64,000 nt of DNA from Osmia lignaria lignaria (lineage: Eukaryota > Arthropoda > Insecta > Hymenoptera > Megachilidae): the NCBI RefSeq assembly GCF_051020975.1, contig NC_135041.1:5840256-5904255 (forward strand), given 5' to 3'. Shown here piece after piece: positions 1 through 11,243 of the stretch. Both the position numbers and the translations under genes were made by a program. The notes below the pieces were generated by a model. That model searched no databases. It was not told where the DNA came from and saw only the letters and a program-made list of their open reading frames with translations. How positions within the stretch are numbered: the stretch's first letter is position 1; each line of letters starts with the position of its first letter.

Positions 1-2312
1 AGTTGAAGTTCTTAAGTGAAAAAAAAAGAACATAAGTTCAACTTGTACATCCGAAATTCAGGTAGAACTTGAGAAAGAATTTAGAAGGTTTGTTTATTAC
101 TTAATTTCTATTTTCTTTTCGTTTTTGTCGTATTACGGCTCAAGAAATATTTCCAGGTGTAAGAAGCGCCTTACATTGAACTGAATTTAAAGATGAGAAA
201 TAATTACTTGCTATGAAATACCTACTATAAGGTAATCTTTTGGACGTAAACTTGTATTAAGGTTGAATATCAGGATTTTTTCACTTATATGTAATAGTAG
301 AGCAAACAAAAAGGAACAAGATGAAACTAGATTTTTACAGTCAGTAGTTTGAAAAGTTTTTGTATCGTTCAAGCGGGGGTTTGCAGTGATCGTAGATTAC
401 AAGTACTTGTTAGTCGTATAAGTTTCTTTTTTTAATCAAAGATTTGTCGTAGGAAGTATTTTTTAATTAAATTATTGCAACAATTATACACGATTATTTA
501 AGTTGTGCCCGCGAGATGTTTGACTATATATATATATACATAAATATATATTAGCGATGTAAATGTATTTGTAAATACTTTGTACATATCCGTCTATCAG
601 AGAGAAATGAAGAAAAAGAACAGTTAAAATATTTCGAATACAGTTGATGATATTGTTTTAGAAGAGTTAACAAGGATTGTCCATACCTTTTGTTATTAGC
701 TCGTTAAGATCGTTTATTTACGCAGCTATCGAACTGTCTCTATTCAATTGCAACGCGTTACGCAATTATATAGAACGATTGGATATTATGTATTTAAAAA
801 TAATTAAATGATAGACCTTTCGTGTTATCGTATCTTTCTTCTGTAATATATATATAGAGGCCACCACTTATTTAATAATTTTACAACGGTTATAACGGAC
901 TAACGATATTTATTCGTAGGTAGAAAGTTTCAGTGGAGAATAGAAGAGTAATGCTTAAAAGGCAATGTTTTACTAAACAAATACTATGAACGGTTATAGA
1001 TTTTAATAAATATGAAGTTTTCTATGTCGTATCGCCATCGAAGATGACTCAGCACCTTTACTTTTAACCAAGATTGTTATTACATACATATATACAAGAA
1101 TTTATCGGAAAAGTCAAAGCCAATGTACTCAGTTCCTCGCATCCTTTGATTACTTGCAATAGTATCAAAAAGAAGAACACGATTAAGTCCTTTGTTTTTT
1201 TTTTTTCAAATTATGATAGTTTCAACCCTGTCAGGTCTTCTTCGCGAATGCTTGTCTCTAGTTTGAAAGTAGAAGTTAGCCATCTAAGTATGTAGCATAT
1301 TTATATAAGTATACAGTCCGTTTATAACTTCGATAGTATGTAACATAACGTGTATATGGCTCTAATCAGTACCTAACACTTTTCTTCAACGTCTTCTACC
1401 CGTGTTTCGCGCTACGAGGTATATAAAGAAAAGAAAACCCGACCTTCCCTGATACATTTCGTATTTTTAAGCGTCGATGCCCTCTGCTTGCTTGATATTT
1501 ATCACGTTTCTGCATTAAACACCGGAAACCCTCCTACACATTTTGTTCTACCTTTAGGCAGCATCGTATTCGTGTGGTGTGACAATGTTATCTCCTGTTT
1601 AATCCAATATTCTATGCGAGACTTTGTTACGTCTCGTTGAATTCGTTTATTTTTTACTTACTATTAAATAGATTTGTTAGCACGTAAGAAATTTAATATA
1701 TAAACGTATCGAATAACAAATTACACGGTGACCGTAAATCGAATTAATTCTGATTATAGTTTGTTCCCGATCTGTAATTTATTATTTTCTGTTACATTAA
1801 TTATCTAAAGACTTTTCAAAGGCCATGCGCGATTTGAGATTTTGTAATTCTAAATAAATAAATAAAAAATAGCGTAGATCGGAATTTAAATGGAAATTCT
1901 CACCGATCTTGGACAAACTATAATTTGCAGTGTACGAGTGTCTGAATTCAAGATGTCTGAAGGATCGAATGCCTTTGCGTCGATATACGAATGAGTGTGA
2001 TGGTGGCACGTGGGGTGAATAATAAATTAAGGATCTTCATTTTGGCCTCCGAAAAACCGAACTGTACGTTTCCGAGAGTGTTCAAACGTTCGATCTACGC
2101 GGTCGCGTTGTTACTAATTACACTACGATTCTAAAGATTCTCAGTAGGCAGCTAATATAAAGCGATAACTGTGGTCCATTGACCGAAGATGATTTACAAT
2201 TAACGATTAATAAAAAGCAGAAGAAAAGATACACCGCGTTTGCTCAACAGCTGTAATCACTTTCAGCTACGAGACAAATGTATACTCGTCTATTGGCAAT
2301 GTTTTCAAAAAA
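1..2312. other. AT-rich non-coding region, possibly 3' UTR of a plus-strand gene before the window
   Basis: I see no coding sequence here. The first ~1.3 kb is strongly AT-rich, with a TA run near 526-550 and two perfect UGUANAUA (Pumilio-type) words at 570-577 and 581-588 on the plus strand, which is typical of 3' UTRs. Plus-strand AATAAA words occur around 1853-1864. A short CCGTTT repeat lies at about 2348-2370. Calling it a 3' UTR is inference only; intergenic DNA is equally possible. Confidence 0.3.
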
Positions 2313-2318
2313 TTTATT
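2313..2318 (-). terminator. candidate polyadenylation signal of the four-exon gene
   Basis: The plus strand reads TTTATT, so the minus strand reads AATAAA. It lies about 275 nt beyond the stop codon at 2591-2593 of the minus-strand gene. It is the nearest canonical hexamer I noticed downstream of the stop. AT-rich DNA gives such hexamers often, so this is moderate evidence. Confidence 0.35.
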
Positions 2319-2590
2319 AATACGTCTCTACCACTAGACACATTGAATTTCCGTTTCCGTTTCCGTTTACTATTGGGTCTTCCAATGACACTCAGCGATT
2401 GGAAAGAATTTATGTTATTATTATTTGTACACATAAAGTGGAATTCATTTTGAAGAGGATTTCATTTCGCACAAAAAAGAAACACGAACCTTGTACAAAA
2501 TTGGACTTTGTTTTGATGTCGTTACTTTTTAATCTCCAATGTTATACTTTACTGCCAAACGCTAATAAAATCGTGATATTCGTTCTTCAA

Positions 2591-3429
2591 TTATACCTGT
2601 TTATTTACTCCCGAATCACTAAAGATTTTCTTGTTTTTAGACAACGAACGATCAACAGAAGGGAAACTGCAATTTTTATTTATCTTTGTATTATTTTTAA
2701 AACAAAAATCTTTACTTGTTTTCGATTGGTGCTTCACTTGTTTTGTTTCTTGATGATTAAGTACTTTGTTCTTTTTAGATCGTTTCAAGATCGTGAAAGG
2801 ACGTTGATCCTTTAATCTCCCAGGATTCTTTAGTCGACTTCTTATTACCAGAGTTCTACGAGTGTGATAAGGTCGTTGCAAACCATTACGCGACAATTCA
2901 TTTAATTGACCACTAAATGATCCTTCGATCAACACGTAATTTTTATTCTCTTTATCAACAATTATAGATTGTTTTATTTTATGGATATTGCTGAATCCTT
3001 CGTTTATGGAGACGCAACTCTCATCGGAAGTGCCATCATCGTCGCCAGGAAGTAAAGTCCAATCGTCTTCTCCAGAAATTTCTTTATTACTTTCTTTTCT
3101 ATTGACAATTGTTTCTGGGTTTAGTGTTGAAACATTCTGTTCACTCGGCAATTTGTCATAGCATAAACTTGATACAATGTTTTGTAAATTTGGTATATTG
3201 GCAAATAACGAGGTAAAAGATGTAAGTTGATTTTCTATCACGGAGTAAATCGTGGAGACGATACTATTTCCTGAATCGGGATGATAAGTGACCCTTCTAT
3301 TGTAAACGGCCCTCGAGGAGCCTGATTCAATCTCTTCCTGATGGAATATATTTTCTGGGATATTGGTCACTGTTTGCGCTGCGTTTTTCAACGGTGGAAA
3401 TCGAGCGATACCATTTATATGTTTCTCAT
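2591..3429 (-). CDS. terminal exon 4 of the 1268-residue protein gene
   Basis: The acceptor AAAATACACAG|AT joins in phase 1 to give Asp, then EKHINGIARF. It encodes residues 990-1268: an acidic part (GEDDWTLLPGDDDGTSDE) followed by a strongly basic end with KRSKKNK, and stops with TAA at 2591-2593. A long ORF on the opposite strand here (2399-2815) is its shadow. Confidence 0.8.
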
Positions 3430-6400
3430 CTGTGTATTTTATACGATATTTATATCTTAGTATTTTTTTAAATTAAATATAAACTATAAAAATAGTAAAA
3501 ACTAATCAATTTTATAAGAAACATTTTACAGGTGGTTAATTTTGTCGCCTGCTATTAGATGACGTTAGCGGCACCATTTTTAAAACTCACATTGTTATAA
3601 AATTAAAAAGCATATAAAATTAAAATTTAATTTTCAACTTATCAAAGATTGTTATTTTCTCTGAATATTATATACGAATTTAATTGTTTTAAAAATTATC
3701 ACTGTCCTTTTAATCAGTCTAGCTCTATTATTCCCAGTAAGTTAAATTAAATTCGAGGAGATAAGATGGTTAATTATAACGATCCTTAATCGATTCAAAC
3801 GAATTATTCTCCCATAAAATATAAGATGCTCGAGTTTAATCAATTAAGATACTTTAAAAATTTCCCCACTTGACTTTCACGAATCTTAAAGCATCCTTAC
3901 GTTTCTAATAAACTATCCAAGTGAATTCAAACGTTCATCGATTGTGCGCGAACGTCTTATCGATAAAACTTCAATCGTTATACGGGAAGTCGATAGACTT
4001 CATAGAAGTGCACGAAAAAACTGAGATTAGATACTTGTTTCAAATTATTCAATATAATACACTCACCACTTGGTTGATGATTCTTAGGAAACATTCTTTC
4101 ATGCTTTATTGACATTAAACAATTGTCCTTTGTCCTTTCTTTATCCTTGATTTTTCTATCAATGTAGTCCTTTGTATCCACCCATCCATCAAAATCACCA
4201 AAGCCTCTATCATACTCCATATGTGTCACCATCGAAATGATTTGCACGTTTTCATGTTCTCCATCTTTTGGATGCGATTTATCATTTTCAGTTTTTGGTC
4301 GCCGTTTAGGTTCTCCTCTCTTCTTCAATGTAATTCCAAAGTAATTCTTTTTCACTTCAGATGATTCCTTATCGGTTAACTGTTCGTCTGCAAGCATTGC
4401 ACTTTCGGTTGCTTGCTGCTTGGATGCATCTTCCACAATTAATTTTTCCTTCATATCAGCAGCACTGGCTTCATCATCTTCAGATTTGATTTTGTCCTTA
4501 CTATGTTCATCTTCATGGGCAGTAGTCTTTGGTTTCTTTTTAGATTCTCCTGCCTTCCATAATGTTATTCCAAAAAAACTTTTTGGAATATCAGAAGATG
4601 GCTTTTTCTCAATTGTTTGTTCACTTGGGGGAGTTGTGGTCACCTTCTCTTCAGGAACTTCAGCAGTTAATTTCTCATGTGCCTTAATGTCTTTGGTTTC
4701 TGGTGATGGTCCTTCGAGGTTTATGTACAGTTCTGTCTTCACCTTCTTTGGTTTCGAATCCACATGCACTTCTCTTTTCTTTTCCGGTTTCAAATCCATA
4801 TGCTCCGTTTTAACATCCTGTGTTTCAGTTTTATCTTCAACTTTTATATCCTTGACTTTTATCTTTTTCAAAATTTTTGGTTGCTCTTTGATTTGGATCC
4901 GCTTTTCAGTTGCCGCAGCAGATGGCTGTGTCTCCATCTCTGTCTTCTTTGATTTCAGATCTATAAGCATTGTGGCTTTGTAATGCGGTTCATCTTCAGG
5001 TTCTTTGATTTTGATAGGAACATCTACATTCTCGGATGTTTCCACGTCTGTAGCGTCTTCAGGTTCTTTCTTGACGCGAGGTAAATCGAATAGTTCCAAG
5101 GTGTCTGCATCAGTTTTAGGATCCTCTGTTCTCTCATCCTCGACTTCAAAAATCTCCCGAATTTCCGGCTCACGATCAGCGATATCATCTTCCTTGATAG
5201 ATACACATCTACCGTTGAACGTGCACCTGTACTGATCTGTTGACACAACCACGTTGGGGCTGAAATTTGCCAAAGACGCGTCTTCCAACTTGCCCGCGCT
5301 ACTTATCGTCACTTTTCCTGCGCGATCGATCCTTAGTCGAAGTTTTTTTTTACCCTGGTCGATGCTCTCCTCCGAGGACGTGAGATGACAGCTGCAGGAG
5401 TCTTCGCTGGAACGAGGTCCAACAGATCGCTCTTTCGAGCAGTCCGCGTTGCCCTCGCCGGTTCCTGTGTCCTTGCAACTGGGAGGAGCATCCTGGGACG
5501 TGCTGGTCGCTTTGCTCTGATCCTTCTGCCGCGTTGCTTCCGATTCAGCCGCACGAGGTTTTAGATACAATCTCTTAGGGTTGCGTATGCTCGCCGAGAA
5601 CGGATCCGGAGATTGCAGAGGATTTTCCTGCGGATAGGGCTCGAATAATTTCGTCTGCGCGAAACCGAATGTGCAGGTGGACTCGGCGAACTGTTGGATG
5701 ACCCGGGATGTAAGCGACGGAAGGGGTAACGAGACGGATCTTCTTCTATCGAATTCCGCCTCCACCTGACGTATCTTCGCCTGCACGTTGTTCAAACGAG
5801 CCTCCGCGATCACGCGTTGCGAATGATAGGGTGAGAAGTTCACGTTCACCCTCTCGTCGCATTCCTTCTGTCTAAGGGCTGACAACAAGTGTCTCAGTTC
5901 CTCGTTCGTCTTCATGCTGAGCACCGTTGGATCTATGGGACCGCTCGTTTCCACCTGTGAGTACCAGGTAGAGACCGTTAGCATGCTTTGGGGCTCGAAT
6001 GAGATGTGAATGAGATGTAAATGAGGGTCGCGTGAACGACGTTCTACGTTTGATGCGACAGAGAGCATGTTTTGGTAATGTAAGCAGTCTATGCTTGTAA
6101 AATCCTGTCTGAACCTAAGAATCCTTACCTCGTATCCAAATCCCTGGCACTCCATCACCTTCTTATTGATCAGGCTCTCGATCTGGGCCTTCAGTACGTT
6201 CACCTTTAACTGTATCAGCGTCAGCAGGGGGATGATGTTCGCGGGCGGGTTTGTGGTCATGTGAAGATTGATCAACGCGTTCACCTGCTGCGCGTTTCTC
6301 GACTCTGTCAGCAACTGTTCCTTCGTCAGCATGCTGATAGCTTTCTGCGCTTTGTCCATCGTATCCTCCATGGTGCTGGTGATGTTCGATCCAGGCACTT

Positions 6401-7683
6401 TTCTCAGTACCAGACGAGTGGCGGCGCAGGATACGATTCCTGGCAACGACAAGAACTGCGACGCTAAAGCTTGCAGGCTAACGGAAGCCGGACAATTGCG
6501 TTTCGAGCAAACGGTGTCGTCGTTCGTCGCCGTGCACCGATGATCCTCTTGTTCGGCGAGGTTGCAGCAACAGTTTAACGAGTAGCTCTTCAAATCCGAC
6601 GATTCTTGCCTTCTGTGGCAACATCTGCAACCCCTGGAACTTTCTCCGTTCCGAGTTTGACCGACGAATGGCTGGTAAACGGGCAACGGGATTGGATAGG
6701 GGTAGAACGAGGGTGGACAGTGAACTGACGAGGGGTAATTGAAGCTTGTCGGTTGTCCTGTCGCCTGGGGACCACCTCCTTGGTTCGGCATGCCAGCTTG
6801 CTGATGATGATTTGTGGATTGTTGACAGCCGCCAGGTAGGATAAATATGGGAGCCGTGTTGCTCACTTGACCACGAATTTGTTCCAGAAGGTTTTGAAGT
6901 AAAGGAGCATAGTTTGGCTGGGTATGCAAAGGTGGCTGTATGTTATTCGCTGGTTGGAAAGTCCTTGGGTACAATACGTTCGGGACGTACTGATTCGCCA
7001 TGAACATGTCCGATTGTTGAAACTGATAGAACGGAGCTTTGTATGGATCTAGATAGAAACAGTGTCCATTTAGTTACTGTCGATGATTCGAGGAGGAAAA
7101 TTATAACAAAAATCTGACCGAATTTTATGTACAAGAATTTTTCAGCTTTCTCTCTGATACGAATTGCAATGGTGAAATAACTTATTTTAGGAGAGATGTT
7201 TACGATAAAAGATCGTGATACAACCGTAAAAGAGGATTGAAAGTATGGAATAAGATTTCTTTGAAGACCTCCGTGTTTGAGAAAATCGATTTCGAAAATA
7301 AGCTGTGTCGTAATTTCTGGAGAAATGTTATTGAATGGGGAGGCGAACCGTATTCGACAACCATTCGATTCGTTTCCCTGGAATCTACTGCTTCGTATAA
7401 CCTTTATTATATCTTTTTAATTTATTCTATTTAAAGGAAAGGTCTCGGTAAGAGCAAAGTTCAGAAAGTAATAAAATATCTTTGACTATTATTATTAATA
7501 ATTTTTGCAATATTTGCAAATACCTTGCATATTCATCGGGAATGCAGGGTTAGTTTGCATTTGTTGGGTGTTCGTTTGGGGTTGTTGGAAGGGCTGAAAA
7601 TGATTATGACTCGTTTGAACAGGCACGTTCTGAGTCGGCATAATCGGCGATATTAGGGGCACATTGTAAGGTATATTAATCAT
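2591..7683 (-). CDS. four-exon gene for an unrecognised 1268-residue, Lys/Glu-rich, probably nuclear protein
   Basis: Spliced CDS complement(2591..3429, 4067..5954, 6129..7048, 7524..7683), 3807 nt, 1268 residues. All three introns are GT-AG and their phases (1, 0, 1) join without a frame break. An in-frame TAA five codons upstream fixes the ATG at 7683. Residues 1-190 are Pro/Gln/Asn-rich low complexity. Residues 194-239 are Cys-rich, with CRCC, CCC and three more Cys. About 280-440 look helical and may form coiled coils. About 480-1090 are disordered and Lys/Glu-rich, with seven psi-K-x-E SUMO-type motifs and a 20-residue motif present twice (818-837 and 896-915, centred on FGITL). The C-terminus is basic (KRSKKNK). 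There is no signal peptide or membrane segment. I recognise no domain family. A nuclear location is inferred from the SUMO-like sites and basic clusters. The nearest neighbour, the kinase-like gene, is divergently transcribed. Confidence 0.85.
4067..5954 (-). CDS. exon 3 of the 1268-residue protein gene (main exon)
   Basis: Encodes residues 361-989. It begins with VETSGPIDPT after acceptor CTCACAG|GTG, continues with a helical, coiled-coil-like part (about 373-440), then the long acidic/basic disordered tail carrying the SUMO-type sites and both copies of the FGITL motif. The donor is CAAGTG|GTGAGT, in phase 1. Confidence 0.88.
5955..6128 (-). other. 174-nt in-frame intron 2
   Basis: The donor is GTAAGG and the acceptor ends in CTCACAG. 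It is 174 nt long (58 codons) and free of stops in the gene's frame, so retaining it would give a longer protein without a frameshift. Composition shifts to AT-richer and the encoded residues are unlike the flanks, so I treat it as an intron. Confidence 0.75.
6129..7048 (-). CDS. exon 2 of the 1268-residue protein gene
   Basis: Encodes up to residue 360: the Pro-rich segment, the Cys-rich patch (194-239) and a helical stretch (about 280-354) that includes the word IQLKVNVLKAQIESL. The acceptor is TTTCTATCTAG|AT. The donor is TACGAG|GTAAGG, in phase 0. Translation runs on through the following 174-nt intron without a stop, because the intron length is a multiple of three. Confidence 0.85.
7524..7683 (-). 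CDS. exon 1 of the 1268-residue protein gene
   Basis: Encodes residues 1-53 plus one base. It starts with MINIPYNVPL and is rich in Gln, Asn and Pro. The donor is CAAG|GTATTT (intron from 7523), in phase 1. With the next exon it rebuilds a GAT codon (Asp). Confidence 0.8.
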
Positions 7684-9193
7684 TGATGATCTAGGTTAGA
7701 TTCCGTTTTCGCTTTTCCACGATGACCTGTCCTTGTTGTGTTCGGTTGAATGCGCGTGTTCGGGTTACGCGGTGATTCGTGTAGTGGTTCTGTCACTTGG
7801 AATTTTGAATTACGGAAGGGATTGTTGGATTTGGGATTGGTTTACGGGCCTGGGTCGGGTTGTAGGTAAATTCCACTTTGTCGGTACGTGAAGTTGTAGC
7901 TGAAAGATGAAATAATGGCTCGAGCCATTGCGAGCACCGGTCGTTTTGCTGAGAATCGTTAATCATTGAACAAAGGCTTCGGAAAGTAAACTGATTGAAT
8001 GGATAAAATAAGACAGCAGAGGAAATTTACAAGTCGCATCGATATTACGAATGTTCTTTCGACGTCTAGACCGAAATACGAAAAGAATAGGTGTGATCGA
8101 ACAGTTTGGAAGCGATCCAAAGTAACGCCAATTACGCGATCTCAAGTAGCAAAGAATAAAATGCGTTCAGTTTGCGAATTTACCGCGCAAATTGCAAACG
8201 TTTCAATTAAAATCACCTCGGTCGCGTGGTTCGAGGAGCTCTTTCATAGCTGGGAAACGGTGCTACGGAGCTCCGTGAAATTCAACGAATGGCGTCTGAG
8301 AAGATTTCCTTGTTATTATAATTGCCGCGCCTCTAACTGCACAGTCATTATCTAATTTTCCGTCTTTGCTCGGAATGCCCGCCAACGTCGATCGCGAGAA
8401 TTACGATTCTTCCTTCATCGTTTCTCTTTAATTAAATTTCAAACATAACTTCAGTACTTCGTACCATTTTAATACCTTGATTAATTCGAATGAAATTCAT
8501 TCATTTTTATTATAATTACCATGGAACGCAATAACACAACGTTCTTTAAGTATAATTTACACCAACAGTCGTTGAAGCTGTTTTCGTCAATTCAGCTCAT
8601 CAATTCTATCCGAGATCGGGGATTAACGAAACTGGAGGACGTCGTTGGCCGTCTCCGGTCGTCAGAGGAGAGTATCATGGCACAAGCTTGTTTGTGACGT
8701 CATTAGAAGATAAGAGGTTCATTATCTTGGAGGCGAGGGGAGATGGTAAGCGTAATGATTTCCGACGATACTTCTCGCTTGTTACTCGGGACTGGTAGTC
8801 GCGACGCGTGCATCGCTCTAAAGAGGATAACGATAAACCGCGCGTTATCGCGACCGATTTCACACGCGTTCAACTTAATAATCCTCCAAGGTAGTTCAAC
8901 GTTCGTGCTAATTCCTCGATGGCTATTAGAGTTCTATGATTATTCGTGAAAGTCGAGCTGAATCATCGATATTCAAAAGTGAACTTCACAGACGATTTAT
9001 AAGACTCGTTGCAAGCGTTCAAAGAAAATTATCAGTGTTCCACTTCCAGCAAGATAGCCAAGATAATCGAGACTCTATATCAGGTCACCGTCCTCGATCT
9101 TCGTCGTAGCGTTTCGTTCGCGCCTGCCATCCTGATACACTCGTCCGGCAACGAGACGTTGTCTGTCCGGTTGATCGCGTGGTTTCCCGCATC
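7684..9193. promoter_or_regulatory. intergenic region between two divergent genes
   Basis: About 1.5 kb separates the start codons of the minus-strand 1268-residue gene and the plus-strand kinase-like gene, so both promoters should lie here. On the plus strand an arthropod-type initiator ATCAGT is at 9031-9036, giving a 5' UTR of about 160 nt. A possible alternative 5' UTR exon ends at the donor-like AGATG|GTAAGC near 8744 and could join the acceptor CACTTCCAG at 9049. I see no coding sequence. Confidence 0.45.
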
Positions 9194-9792
9194 ATGAAGT
9201 CTCACGAGGCCTGGGAACGAAGCATCGAGTTCATCGAGCACCATCTGATCCCGGAGATGGTTCAAGATCGGTGTTTCTGCGTGCCGAATTCCAGGGAATT
9301 TGTCGAGCTCGAATCGGCCGTGGTTCGCCTGGACGAAGTGAGTCGAACCAGCGAGATTTATCGCGCGACGATCGTCCTCCTGTTTTCCGGCGAGCCTTGC
9401 ACTATATCTTTGCTGGTGAAGCTGCTCCCCGAGGGAATGGAGCAGAACACGATCGCTTTCGACGCGTTTCAAAACGAAGAAATGTTCTATTCGAAGATGA
9501 CGCTCCAGTACGGCACCGATTTCGTCCCGAAATCTTATCTGTCCGATCTAGGCAGGTACGGCAGACCGGTGCTCGTCTTCGAGGACCTGGACGCGGCTGG
9601 TTACTTGCAGGTGGACGGCCAATTGGACGACGACCACTTGAAATTGTGCGCCAAGCTTTTAGGAAAGTTCCATGCCACAGGCTTGAGATTGAAGGCCAGT
9701 GAACCGAATATCTTCAGAGAATTCCAAGCGAAATTGCTGGAAATAGTTCTCAACGAGGAGACGATCGAGCGTTACGAGAAGAGATCGTCCAG
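9194..9792 (+). CDS. EcKL gene exon 1
   Basis: Encodes residues 1-199 plus two bases: the N-lobe, the EDLDAAGY motif and the FHATGLRLK helix. The donor is TCCAG|GTAATT, in phase 2, and it completes an Arg codon with the first base of the next exon. The intron is 863 nt. Confidence 0.86.
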
Positions 9793-11142
9793 GTAATTTG
9801 TTTGCCGATCCCATTTATCGTGTGAACGTGGCTGTAAATAACGTTGTTATTTTTCCGTTGTTGATCACCTTCGAACGTGCAATGCTACGTGACTTTGACA
9901 CGTGCAACGATCGTTGATTAATGCTTCGCTTATAGTAGTGATTCATACTCGATACCGGTTCTATTTTAGTTGACCTGATTTGTGTCGTTGAACGCTGGAA
10001 AGATAACCACTGCTTTGGAGTAATAATTTGTTTTTAAGAATTTCAAGGAAATCTAATTTAGATATTGGACTGAAATGAGTTGATTAGAAACGGTGTGGTG
10101 GTGCAGGGATAATTGAAGAGGAAACGCGTTGTAATATCGAGCGAATATCGCTGACGCCGTTTAATGATTCCAGTCAAAGGTTGAATAAACAGTTTTCCAG
10201 ATCGAAGTGTAAAATTAACGTCGCGACAAAGGGTTATCGTGACGAAATTCGATCAACTCTGAAACGCCGCGACAAAAGACGGGAATTATACATCGTCGAA
10301 CGCGTTTTAGTGCTGTCGCGGCACATTTAGTGCTGCGGCGATATTGCTGTTATCGATGTCAATGCTAATGGTATCGAAACTTCCGTGTGAACGGAATTAA
10401 TCGGTACACAATCGAAGCGGACCAAATCCGAAATTGATTGAGCGAATATTAAACAGATTGACGCGAATCAATTAATTACCGTGCACGTTAGAAAATCGGC
10501 GTAGTAACGATTTCGATCGTTCGATTCCGTGATCTGTCAATCCGAGGTTCATTTGAATTTGATCGATTACATTTAGAAACGAGAGGAAAATTTAAACTCC
10601 ATGAATCGTAAAGAAATTTTTCCAAATACCTAATTGTTACGTAAATTAATTACAGGATGACCGATATCCTCGAGTCGATGCCAAACTCACGATTAACGGG
10701 GGAGGTGAAGAGGAGGTTAGACAACAGCCCGGTGGAGACGTTGAAGAACGTGTTGGGAGACGTGAACGACGTGTCTACGATATGCCATGGTCATTTTTCA
10801 CACGATAATCTGCTGTTCAAATACGAGAATGGGAAACCGATCGACGCGAAGGTGATCGACTGGCAAACAATGAGATATTGTTCACCGGCTGTCGACCTAG
10901 GACCCATTCTACTGTATAACGTGTCCCATGAAAACGGACCTTCGAAGGTGCAAGAAATTTTAACGTTGTACGTCGACACGGTGAAATCCGAATATCCAGA
11001 GGTACCCGGCGAAAAATTGAGAGAAGACATCGCGGACAAGTTCATTTTCGTCTGTTTCGTTCTATCATTGCAAGAGCACATCACTGATGACGAACTTACG
11101 CGGATCTTGTTGTTGGTCGAAAAATTGTACGATTCTGTTTAA
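9194..11142 (+). CDS. ecdysteroid-kinase-like (EcKL/CHK family) protein, HGD motif altered to HGH
   Basis: Spliced CDS join(9194..9792, 10656..11142), 1086 nt, 361 residues. EcKL proteins are insect relatives of choline/aminoglycoside kinases; known members phosphorylate ecdysteroids, and others are linked to detoxification. Visible family marks in order: a candidate ATP-site Lys in LLVKLLP (K76), the conserved LVFEDLDAAGY (about 127-137), AKLLGKFHA (153-161), CHGHFSHDN (243-251) and VIDWQTMRYCSPAVDL (266-281). The metal-binding Asp (D268) and the Asn (N251) are kept, but the catalytic Asp of HGD is His246. At 361 residues it is somewhat shorter than the roughly 400-420 usual in the family. 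ATG 9194 is the first ATG after an in-frame TAG. No signal peptide is seen, so it is likely cytosolic. The substrate cannot be told. Confidence 0.88.
10656..11142 (+). CDS. EcKL gene exon 2
   Basis: Begins after acceptor TTAATTACAG and reads MTDILESMPN in the continuing frame. It carries the catalytic-loop region (CHGHFSHDN) and VIDWQ, then a helical C-terminal end, and stops with TAA at 11140-11142. Confidence 0.86.
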
Positions 11143-11237
11143 ACTAGCTGTTATCGTTAATTTATTTACCCTTCTACAAGATATTTATCTAATAGACTGC
11201 ATACCGTTTCGTCGATTCTATTTTTATGGTTGTGAAT

Positions 11238-11243
11238 AATAAA
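11238..11243 (+). terminator. polyadenylation signal of the EcKL gene
   Basis: AATAAA lies 96 nt after the EcKL stop codon on the same strand and is followed by a T-rich stretch at about 11256-11266. Confidence 0.6.

Noticed and set aside
2399..2815. 138-codon plus-strand ORF
   Set aside because: Antisense shadow of terminal exon 4, whose frame and splice phase fit the rest of the gene.
4420..4983. 187-codon plus-strand ORF
   Set aside because: It lies antisense to exon 3 of the 1268-residue gene; Ser/Phe-rich composition mirrors the Lys/Glu codons of the real frame.
9271..9702. 143-codon plus-strand ORF, and the minus ORF 9080-9472
   Set aside because: Alternate-frame shadows of EcKL exon 1; Arg/Gly-rich nonsense with no motifs.
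10515..10545. GTTCGATTCC word suggesting a tRNA
   Set aside because: No T stem and no cloverleaf around it.
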